A stretch of 18,165 nucleotides of DNA from the NCBI GenBank assembly GCA_903944555.1, contig CAJASG010000690.1, positions 1-18,165 on the forward strand, given 5' to 3'. The DNA is from an uncultured beta proteobacterium (GTDB taxonomy: Bacteria; Pseudomonadota; Gammaproteobacteria; Burkholderiales; Burkholderiaceae_C). The notes under the pieces are model-generated. The model worked only from the letters and a program-made list of their open reading frames with translations, did not search any database and was not told the DNA's origin. Position numbers and translations under genes: made by a program. Below are positions 7,958 through 14,826 of this stretch, in pieces. Every line of letters starts with the position of its first letter. Positions within the stretch are counted from its first letter, which is position 1.

Positions 7958-10900
7958 TTAATAGTTTTCCCGACGATAGATCAACGGGCTTTTGTAGATA
8001 CCGAAGGTGGCGCGGGCGGAAGCGTCTGCATCTACTCCTGCGGCTATCCATGGAAACTTCAACCATGCAGGGGTCGACATTGTTATCGTTACAAAGCCAT
8101 TATTCCCGACTCCGGGCTTCGTGAGGCTGAAACCTGCGTTGCCGGATAGCAATGTGCCACTGCCTATGGCGACACCATTGATGCTAGGCGTCGTCTCACC
8201 TGCTGCGAGGTTGCCAGCACCAAATACCAGCCCACTGGCTGCGGTCGGCATGGGCAAACTTGTGCAACTGTCCAGCGAATTCAATACCCACCCGCTTGCA
8301 GTCCAATATTGGGTCGTCAATGACATGGGCAGAGCCAGTAGCTCTGAGCCATATTCATTCAACATGCGCAGACGACCATAGTAGAAATTCGATGCAGACG
8401 CCACCGCTGCGGTGGCCATGGTCACCCCGTCGGAGTCGACTGGCGTAGCGCTAATGGTTATGCCTGTGACTCCGGTCAATGCGGTTGGCCGACTAACTTT
8501 GTGTTTTGCAGAGATGGTGGCCACCCCTCGATTTGCCTGAGCCCCAAGCAAACTGGGCCAGGAACCCGTTGGCGCGGTTGTGCTGGTCGACAACGCCGCA
8601 CCAGACGGGAGTGTCGCCGCACTAAAACCGTACCCTGGTGATGCTACCGAGGCTGGTGCCGCAACCCAAGCTGTCAGCGATAGCTTGGCAAAACTGTCTG
8701 TGTAGTTTTGGGTTGGCGCATTGGCCTGGTTCTGCGCGGTCAGCGTGAAGGGGGTGGTCACACCATCCTGACCGAAATAGGTGAAGGCATTGCTGCACGC
8801 TTGGGCCGCCGTTCCTGCCGCTATTGAAAAATGGTCAGGATAGAACCGCCCGACATTGCCCGTCGTGGTGCCCACCACGTCCCCAGCACCAAGATAGTCG
8901 CCGTCCGCCAGTGACGGGGTCAGTGTGATGATGCCCACCTCGGGCCAGTTGAACGTAGTGCCCGTGGCCACGCCCAAAACAAAGCTACCAAATGCGCTTG
9001 CGTTGTTCAGTGCCGCGGCGTTGCCCCCTGATGGCAGGACCAACGCAGCATCAAGCTGCACACCTTCTCGCGTTTGTTCTTGTCCGAAATTCGGTGTCGC
9101 AACATTAGAAGTATTGACGGCCGTGACCGTTACTGAAAATGGTTGCCCCGCTTGAATAAATGCCGAACCAGCGGCAGTGGCGGCGGCCGGGTTATTCCCC
9201 GGGCTGGCAATTGCGGCCGTTGCACATGTGCCTGCAGCATAGGTTGTGCATTTGATGCCCGACAGCACAAACCCCGCAGGCTTAACCACGAAGTGGCCGC
9301 TCTTGCCAACTTGGCTGGTGGCAACGCTGTTGCGCATAAATAGCTCGACAATCCCCACGTCCGCATAGGTAAAAGTGTATGAAGTGGCAACACTGGGCGC
9401 ACCTGATACAAACGTCAGACTCGTAGCCGTCGACCAACTGGTCGGGTCGGCACCGCTGCCTGTGCACAAGGGCAGCGCAGCCGCAGTGGCGGTAAACGTG
9501 GCCTGCACTCCCGCATTGGCAATTGGGTCGTGGCAGGTCAACCCAAATTGGGTACTGACGGTGGTCGAGCCACTGGAGCTCAGCTTGGTGGGCACGCCAG
9601 AGGCATTCACTGCCGTAATGTAGATGCCGGTTTTGTCCTGCCCCGCAACCATCGATGTCCACGTGACAGCACCACAGGTCTGCCCCGCCTGACCAATTGC
9701 AATACCGTCAGCACAGGCACTGTTGGTAAAGATGAAATAAGGGATGAAGTTGCCACTGGTGAAGCTTGCGGTGTTGTTGCCGGTGGTCAGGTCGTTGCCT
9801 GTACCGGACAGTACTGCAGTGTTGGTCAGGCTTCCGGTAACACCGGCCCCAACAGATGCAGTAATGACCAAATCAGGCGCTAAGGCACCGTTGGCAAGTG
9901 TGCCTGGCCAGTTGCATGTAACGACTTGGGCGTTGGCGGAACATGTCCAGCCCGAACCGCTTCCCGACAAATAGGACAGCCCGCTGGGCAAAGTATCAAT
10001 GACCTGAATAGCACCCGACAAGGCATCCGGACCGTTGTTAGTGGCCTTCAAGGTGTACGACGTATCAGTGCCAGGGACCAGCGTCGTATCACCGGTCTTG
10101 GTCAATGCCATATCGGAAGTGGCGACCGCATTACCCACACACACGTCGTCAATGTGCCAATAGCTCTTGCCGTAACCACTACCGGCCAGCTGCCGGAAAC
10201 GCAAGCGAAAGCCTGCGTGCTTGGCGTCCGCAGGGAGCGCTACACTGAAGGAGTCAACGGAGCCAGCCGCCAGCGTACCCAGATAAGTCTTCAGCGTAGT
10301 CCAGCCCCCCGCACTGTTGAGGTATTCGACCACCAAGTTCTGATTCGTGGTCGGGTCCCGCGTCCCCGTGCCGCTTTTGACCCAGAACGTGATGTTCCCG
10401 GATACGCCTGTGAGGTTGGTTTTGAAGGTCGACGCGGTGACGTAGCCCCAGCCCATATCCAACTCGTAGTTGGGAGACTGATAGGCAATCGACCCAATAG
10501 AGGCATCCCCGATATTTCCGGAAGAATAGTTCTCGGCGCTGATGCTCCAGCGGCTCAATCCGGCTTCAAAGTTGTCGCAAAAAGCGCCAACATATGTTGG
10601 CGCTGTGATTTTGCGAATCACGACGTCATCCATGTGCCAATAGTCATAGCCGACCACGCCGGTCGCACCGCCGCCCGTGCCGCCATTGTCGTCACCGCTG
10701 CCCGAAGGCTGGTAGAAGCGCATCTTGAATCCGGCGTGCAATGCGTCTGGTGGCAGCTCTATGGTGGGGGTGAAAATTTTCCCGTCGCACGCAGAAGCAG
10801 TCGGGCTGGAAGGGTACTGCGCCAACGTCTTCCAGGTGTTGTCACTGGCGTAGTACTGCACCAAATAGTTTTCCCCTGCGGCCTCCGGGCATTCACTAAA

Positions 10901-12334
10901 GGTGTCACGCCCACGGCGTATCCAGAAGCTCAGCTGTGCCCCGGTCGTCACCGACAGATCGATCACCTTGCTGTCAACCGACACGACAGCCCAGCGGGTA
11001 AACATGGCCCGAGAGGGGTTTGGGCGCGGATTGGCGTAGGTATTAAAGGGCGGAATATCACTATCGATGCCTGCACACGCTGTATTACCTGCGGTCCCTG
11101 AACAGTTGCCTGCATTGGCTGGGGTCACCGTCCAGCCGTTGCCCACACTGCCCACGTTCGCGCGCTCAAAATCATCACAAAAAAGGATGTCGGCCGCACC
11201 GGTGCACACCGTGGCAATCAGCGTGTAGGTTTGTCCAGTGAAGTTTCCGTTGGTGGGGCCGGCACCGCCCAAAGCAACGCTGCCCGCCACGCTGGTGATA
11301 GTTTCGTTGTCCAGGAGATTTAGCCCAAGTGCGCCGGCAGCACCCGTGCCGGTGCCGACTGTTACCGTTCTAGTGGTGCCACTCCCGGACACCGACGTAA
11401 CCGTGGCACCGGTTACGCCCCCAGTCTGAATGAGGGAAAAGTCGCCCGAATCAACACCCGTGACACTCTCAGAAAACGTCACAAGCCAAGAGACCGTCTG
11501 ATTCGCAGACGCAGGGTTGAAACTTATCCGATTGATTGACACTGCTGTTGGAGGACCCGTGTAGGTCAATATTACTTTTCCAGGTGCTCCATCTCCACCC
11601 AGCATTCCGGACCCCTCGTCCGACCCACCGCCACCACCGCCATTGCCAGAAACAGGCGCAGCCCCGTTCCAACCACCCAGCGTCCCGTCCCAAGTGCCAC
11701 CACCTTCGCCACCAATGCCACCGCCAGTGGGCGGCGTACCAGGCGTCTGTGTGGAATAGGGGTTAGTGCCGCTGACTCCATTGGAAGCCGTGCCAGCGGA
11801 TGAACCGCCCGGCGCACCAAGGCCATTGCTGTTATCGCGCCCACGCCCGCCTTGCCCGCCGTCGTACTTGACATCGCCAACACCCGAAGATGCCGACCCA
11901 CCGGCACCACCCGCAGGCGGTGTGCCCGTAGACGGTGAGCCACCAATACCGCCTTTGGCCATGACCGTTGTGGCATTGACAAAATAGGAGTCCCCCCCGT
12001 TGCCACCGGTGGTCCCCGCAATGCCGACTCCGCCCAAGCCCACAGATACGGTGTAGCTATTGCCAGGCACCACAGTAATCGTGTTTTTCTTGGAATAAGC
12101 ACCGCCACCGCCGCCACCGCCGCCATCCGAGTTCTGATTTTGCCCGCCGCCTGCGCCACCGCCACCCCAAACCTCAGCCGTAACCGATGTCACTCCGCTT
12201 GGGGCTACCCAGGTTGTGGAGCTTGTAAAGTTAGCAGTGGTTGCGTGTGCGGTCAAGGCAACGACGACGCCAACCCAGAGGCACATGCCCTGCAAAATTG
12301 GTCGCAGCGATCGCACACCAAATAATTTGGTCAT
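7958..12334 (-). CDS. mshQ: MshQ-like giant exported tip/adhesin protein with DUF6701
   Basis: A 1458-residue secreted protein, the large last member of the minor-pilin group. A signal peptide covers about residues 1-31 (cleavage after TAHA). A Gly-rich domain (about 34-258) opens with a beta segment ending in VTAEVWGGGGAGGG. An Ig-like segment follows (about 262-373, FNPASANQTVSWLVTFSE). Two related jelly-roll modules come next (383-575 and 584-735); each runs from FCD(D/N)FE to YWH(M/I)DDV. A DUF11 repeat covers 738-858 (ALTKTGDTTLVPGTDTSYTL). The long C-terminal region (about 862-1458) is the MshQ-type DUF6701, with VGRFYPDHFSI, FYYGRLRMLNEYGSELL and the terminal RATFGIYKSP. The ribosome site GAGG is well placed before the ATG. 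It is probably exposed at the pilus tip or cell surface; an adhesive role is inferred from domain types. The MshQ name rests on the C-terminal domain and position. Confidence 0.88.
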   Translation of the reverse strand: MTKLFGVRSLRPILQGMCLWVGVVVALTAHATTANFTSSTTWVAPSGVTSVTAEVWGGGGAGGGQNQNSDGGGGGGGGAYSKKNTITVVPGNSYTVSVGLGGVGIAGTTGGNGGDSYFVNATTVMAKGGIGGSPSTGTPPAGGAGGSASSGVGDVKYDGGQGGRGRDNSNGLGAPGGSSAGTASNGVSGTNPYSTQTPGTPPTGGGIGGEGGGTWDGTLGGWNGAAPVSGNGGGGGGSDEGSGMLGGDGAPGKVILTYTGPPTAVSINRISFNPASANQTVSWLVTFSESVTGVDSGDFSLIQTGGVTGATVTSVSGSGTTRTVTVGTGTGAAGALGLNLLDNETITSVAGSVALGGAGPTNGNFTGQTYTLIATVCTGAADILFCDDFERANVGSVGNGWTVTPANAGNCSGTAGNTACAGIDSDIPPFNTYANPRPNPSRAMFTRWAVVSVDSKVIDLSVTTGAQLSFWIRRGRDTFSECPEAAGENYLVQYYASDNTWKTLAQYPSSPTASACDGKIFTPTIELPPDALHAGFKMRFYQPSGSGDDNGGTGGGATGVVGYDYWHMDDVVIRKITAPTYVGAFCDNFEAGLSRWSISAENYSSGNIGDASIGSIAYQSPNYELDMGWGYVTASTFKTNLTGVSGNITFWVKSGTGTRDPTTNQNLVVEYLNSAGGWTTLKTYLGTLAAGSVDSFSVALPADAKHAGFRLRFRQLAGSGYGKSYWHIDDVCVGNAVATSDMALTKTGDTTLVPGTDTSYTLKATNNGPDALSGAIQVIDTLPSGLSYLSGSGSGWTCSANAQVVTCNWPGTLANGALAPDLVITASVGAGVTGSLTNTAVLSGTGNDLTTGNNTASFTSGNFIPYFIFTNSACADGIAIGQAGQTCGAVTWTSMVAGQDKTGIYITAVNASGVPTKLSSSGSTTVSTQFGLTCHDPIANAGVQATFTATAAALPLCTGSGADPTSWSTATSLTFVSGAPSVATSYTFTYADVGIVELFMRNSVATSQVGKSGHFVVKPAGFVLSGIKCTTYAAGTCATAAIASPGNNPAAATAAGSAFIQAGQPFSVTVTAVNTSNVATPNFGQEQTREGVQLDAALVLPSGGNAAALNNASAFGSFVLGVATGTTFNWPEVGIITLTPSLADGDYLGAGDVVGTTTGNVGRFYPDHFSIAAGTAAQACSNAFTYFGQDGVTTPFTLTAQNQANAPTQNYTDSFAKLSLTAWVAAPASVASPGYGFSAATLPSGAALSTSTTAPTGSWPSLLGAQANRGVATISAKHKVSRPTALTGVTGITISATPVDSDGVTMATAAVASASNFYYGRLRMLNEYGSELLALPMSLTTQYWTASGWVLNSLDSCTSLPMPTAASGLVFGAGNLAAGETTPSINGVAIGSGTLLSGNAGFSLTKPGVGNNGFVTITMSTPAWLKFPWIAAGVDADASARATFGIYKSPLIYRRENY

Positions 12335-12344
12335 TTTGGCCTCA

Positions 12345-12400
12345 TTTGCTATTTATTTAGTAGCTGGTTGCGCACTAACTAAAGCCATTACAGCCAAGTT
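12345..12400 (+). repeat. Interspersed intergenic repeat, copy 3
   Basis: The core reads TTTGCTATTTATTTAG followed by TAGCTGGTTGCGCA (12345-12374), with a weaker tail to about 12400. It occupies most of the 90-base gap between mshP and mshQ and begins about five bases beyond the mshQ ribosome-binding site. The spacing between its two blocks matches the other three copies exactly. Confidence 0.7.
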
Positions 12401-12424
12401 TTGTAAAGTATGTTGTCAGCATAG

Positions 12425-12877
12425 CTACCTCTCCATGGTCGCAGTCAAACTGCGCTCAACAAAGCCGATGGTACCGATATTTGCAGCCGACTTCGCCACA
12501 GATGTGAAGGTGTAAATGAACCGGTTTGCCACCGCTGAGCCCTCCAGGAAGCTCGCTCGTGAGCAGCTCACCGTGACTGTAAAACCACCGTCGAAGGCTG
12601 TGGCCAAGATGGTTGTCGACGTCGCAGGCGTCGCATTGGGCTCGGGCGGGCAGGCCGGTGGAACAGTGCTGCTGGCAACAATACTGCCAATCCCCCAATC
12701 CAACCCCGCCCGAGCGGCCCAATAGGCCTTAGTGCCTTGCATGTCTTGCGCCGAGGTGAGTTGCTGGGTGTTGGAGAACGTCAACATAAACCCACCCAAC
12801 GCAGCAAGCACCACCACCAAGAAGATGGCAGCAATGGCGGCAAAGCCTTGTTCAGTTCGGTGCAAGATAGGCCTCAT
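12425..12877 (-). CDS. mshP: MSHA minor pilin-like protein MshP
   Basis: A 150-residue pilin-like protein with a class III-type N-terminus: an 11-residue basic leader ending in Gly (MRPILHRTEQG), then FAAIAAIFLVVVLAALGG as the hydrophobic helix. Position 5 of the mature protein is Ala rather than the conserved Glu, as is common in MshP and PilX-type minor pilins. The region after the helix has TQQLTSAQDMQGTKAYWAARAGLDWG, characteristic of PilX/MshP (long A-x-x-A-A-R-A-G-L-W motif). Cys residues occur near the middle and again in TVSCS. The start overlaps the mshO stop by four bases (ATGA). It likely joins MshC, MshD and MshO in the priming tip complex and may help load MshQ, the next gene. 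Confidence 0.85.
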   Translation of the reverse strand: MRPILHRTEQGFAAIAAIFLVVVLAALGGFMLTFSNTQQLTSAQDMQGTKAYWAARAGLDWGIGSIVASSTVPPACPPEPNATPATSTTILATAFDGGFTVTVSCSRASFLEGSAVANRFIYTFTSVAKSAANIGTIGFVERSLTATMER

Positions 12878-13722
12878 GGGGTGTTATTCACATGCACTTC
12901 GTGCTGCAGACTGACCGTCTCACCGTCGGCTGACAGCTGGAAATTCATGCTGATAAGTGCGTTGCGTTGCAAGTCTGAGCCGCTGTAATTGAAGTTGCAT
13001 GCGGCATAGGTGACGTTGCGTGCAAGGATGGGATCGGTGGCCGCCACCGTGACCGATCCCGAAGCAGGGCAAATATGGCCAAATGTCGTTTTGGTGATGC
13101 GGTACAAGTTTGATCCATCACAGACAAAGGCGACGACCCGCTCGTTGCCTGGGACCACTTGAAAACGGTAGTTGGGCGATGCCAGTGCCACGTCAAACGC
13201 GGTGCTGGCCATGGTGACAACCGTCTCGGCGCCACTCACCACATTGGAAACCACGGCCGTATTGGTACTGGCATAGGCGTCCGCCACGCCGAAGCCAAAA
13301 TTGGTGACCACAATCACATCGCCGATGGCGATTTGCTGGTCCACTGGGAGCAAACTATTTTGGCCAAAGATATTGAAGGTGGTATCGGCAACCCCAAACA
13401 CGAGACTATCGCCGGCAACTAGTTCTTCGGCCCGGTAACGCCCCCCCGTTTTGGTGGGGATGAACTCAATGCATTTATTGTCCCCGGAGGTGCCAATGCT
13501 GTTGGGCAGCGCCTTGCGCAGATCGCGCGCAATACGCCGGACGGTGGTGTCCGCCACATCCGTCAGAGCGGCACGCCGGGCGCTGGCAAAGTAGGCGTCG
13601 ATCGGGCTTTTCATGAACACGGACACCATGCCGCCAATCACCCCCATGATGACAATCACCATGATCAACTCCACCAGCGTGAAGCCGCTTTGGAATTTAG
13701 GAACGTAGTGACGTGCACGCAT
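12874..13722 (-). CDS. mshO: MSHA minor pilin MshO
   Basis: A 282-residue pilin-like protein. The start at 13722 gives a 13-residue leader (MRARHYVPKFQSG) followed by FTLVELIMVIVIMGVIGG, with Glu5 present. The frame extends to 13944 but the added part overlaps mshD. After the helix come ARRAALTDVADTTVRRIARDLRKALPNSI, a pattern typical of PilW/GspJ-type minor pilins, and a long beta-rich C-terminal domain with Cys residues at CIEF, AFVCDG, HICPAS and AACNF. It starts two bases after the mshD stop, without a strong ribosome site of its own, and overlaps mshP at its end. The length agrees with MshO proteins. Function as part of the pilus-initiating tip complex is inferred from the family. Confidence 0.9.
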   Translation of the reverse strand: MRARHYVPKFQSGFTLVELIMVIVIMGVIGGMVSVFMKSPIDAYFASARRAALTDVADTTVRRIARDLRKALPNSIGTSGDNKCIEFIPTKTGGRYRAEELVAGDSLVFGVADTTFNIFGQNSLLPVDQQIAIGDVIVVTNFGFGVADAYASTNTAVVSNVVSGAETVVTMASTAFDVALASPNYRFQVVPGNERVVAFVCDGSNLYRITKTTFGHICPASGSVTVAATDPILARNVTYAACNFNYSGSDLQRNALISMNFQLSADGETVSLQHEVHVNNTP

Positions 13723-13724
13723 GG

Positions 13725-14219
13725 CTAGTAGTTCCCGCGATAACCTGTCAGGGTGACTACCCCCTGCGGACCGGTGACCGATACGGTGACTTTTTTTACC
13801 GTCTGAGTTCCCAAAGTAGCGGCAGGATCTATTGCGACCGACGAAATGTTGTATGCACACAATGACTTGACCTGGTCGCCCAGCATGTCGACCACTCCGC
13901 AACCGGGGGGCGTCGCGGTTGTTGGAGGCGTACAAACCGTGCATACGGGCGTGCTATAGCCCGAGTATTGACTCACATCGTCGAATAATTTTCGCGATGT
14001 TCCTGTGTCACCTCCGGCAGGATTGGCGAATTCCTTCAACAGTATTTCTTCCAGCAAAGATTCTGCAATCGCGATGGTCTGTTTGCGCACCATGGGGTCA
14101 GCACTGGACTTGACCACGGTGTTCATCACGGACAGGATACCGGCCAGACCGGCGCTGATCACCACGATGAAGATGATGAGCTCAATCAGCGTGAAGCCCC
14201 GTTGGCGAAGTCTAGTCAT
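13725..14219 (-). CDS. mshD: MSHA minor pilin MshD
   Basis: A 164-residue type IV pilin-like protein (PilV/GspI type). The start at 14219 leaves an eight-residue leader, MTRLRQRG, before FTLIELIIFIVVISAGL. Two other Met codons (14225 and 14249) lie upstream in frame but inside mshC. Glu5 is present. IAIAESLLEEIL is the PilV/GspI-like motif after the helix. Cys residues cluster at CTVCTPPTTATPPGC and again in SLCAYN, suggesting a disulfide-stabilised loop. The start overlaps the mshC stop by eight bases, and the stop is two bases before mshO. It probably belongs to the tip complex with MshC, MshO and MshP. Confidence 0.9.
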   Translation of the reverse strand: MTRLRQRGFTLIELIIFIVVISAGLAGILSVMNTVVKSSADPMVRKQTIAIAESLLEEILLKEFANPAGGDTGTSRKLFDDVSQYSGYSTPVCTVCTPPTTATPPGCGVVDMLGDQVKSLCAYNISSVAIDPAATLGTQTVKKVTVSVTGPQGVVTLTGYRGNY

Positions 14220-14697
14220 GCACATAGCCCGTATCTGCTTCGACCGCAATTGCCGAACTGTTCACTATCGTGATCGTGACCCTTGCGGCCTGATCGGTGT
14301 TGCCCAAAGATGTGAAGTTGAATGACCCAACCGAGCCGACAAGCCCACTGCCCCCCCGTGGCGTATTGGGCAGAGTGGGGGCTGTATCACACGCGCCGTC
14401 GGGCGGAGAATTCGTATCCATCATCATGGTGACGCCAGTTGCTGCCAGCGTGACGCACACCGTACGCCGCTGTGCAATGGCCGTCTTCTGAGCGTAACGC
14501 AGCAAGGACAAGGTTTCGTCATGGAAACCCTGCTGGGTGAAATCGCCCGTGTTCAAAATGCGCGGTGCCGCGAAAACCGCCAGCACCCCCAAGATGACGA
14601 TCACCATGATCAACTCAATCAACGTGAAGCCGCACTGACCCAACCGCAGCGGTCGGCATGCGTTGAACTGAAGCAATGGCGGGATTTTGGCAGGCAT
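14212..14697 (-). CDS. mshC: MSHA minor pilin MshC (GspH-like)
   Basis: A 161-residue prepilin. The leader is unusually long (23 residues, ending LGQCG) before FTLIELIMVIVILGVLAVFAAPRI, and Glu5 is present. I chose the Met at 14697 because the frame upstream of it runs into an intergenic repeat, and a GAG lies about six bases before it. The region after the helix, ETLSLLRYAQKTAIAQRR then VCVTL, matches the GspH/FimT class to which MshC belongs. The C-terminal domain has two Cys around SPPDGACDT and CVTL. It is the first gene of the coupled C-D-O-P block and diverges from the glycosyltransferase gene. Confidence 0.88.
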   Translation of the reverse strand: MPAKIPPLLQFNACRPLRLGQCGFTLIELIMVIVILGVLAVFAAPRILNTGDFTQQGFHDETLSLLRYAQKTAIAQRRTVCVTLAATGVTMMMDTNSPPDGACDTAPTLPNTPRGGSGLVGSVGSFNFTSLGNTDQAARVTITIVNSSAIAVEADTGYVHD

Positions 14698-14826
14698 TAC
14701 GCTCAATATATTGCTACTATTTTTATAGCTGCTTGCGCAGGTAGTACGGGGGCTAGGTCCACATTTGATCACTTATTTTCAGGCTACACCAGCACTTTTC
14801 ACCGCGTGCATTATGCTCTGCGCAGT
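14698..14826. promoter_or_regulatory. Divergent intergenic region between mshC and the glycosyltransferase gene
   Basis: This 129-base gap must contain the start signals for the minus-strand mshC block (unless it is read through) and for the plus-strand glycosyltransferase. It holds repeat copy 4. On the minus strand a TATAAA within the repeat could be a -10 element, but the -35 position is poor. On the plus strand TTGATC near 14764 is the only -35-like hexamer and lacks a clear partner. I mark the region, not specific promoters. Confidence 0.4.
14710..14762 (+). repeat. Interspersed intergenic repeat, copy 4
   Basis: The core reads ATTGCTACTATTTTTA followed by TAGCTGCTTGCGCA (14710-14739), then a diverged tail with GGGGGCTAGG. 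The second block matches the consensus completely and sits 16 bases after the first, as in the other copies. It lies between the divergent mshC and the glycosyltransferase gene. Confidence 0.7.

Noticed and set aside
9926..11101. A 391-codon open frame on the plus strand opposite mshQ
   Set aside because: It lies opposite the duplicated jelly-roll region, shows no motif or ribosome site, and is explained by codon bias of the real gene.
12425..12877. MshP as a defective pilin because mature residue 5 is Ala instead of Glu
   Set aside because: Loss of Glu5 is usual in PilX/MshP-type minor pilins, and the rest of the gene is intact.
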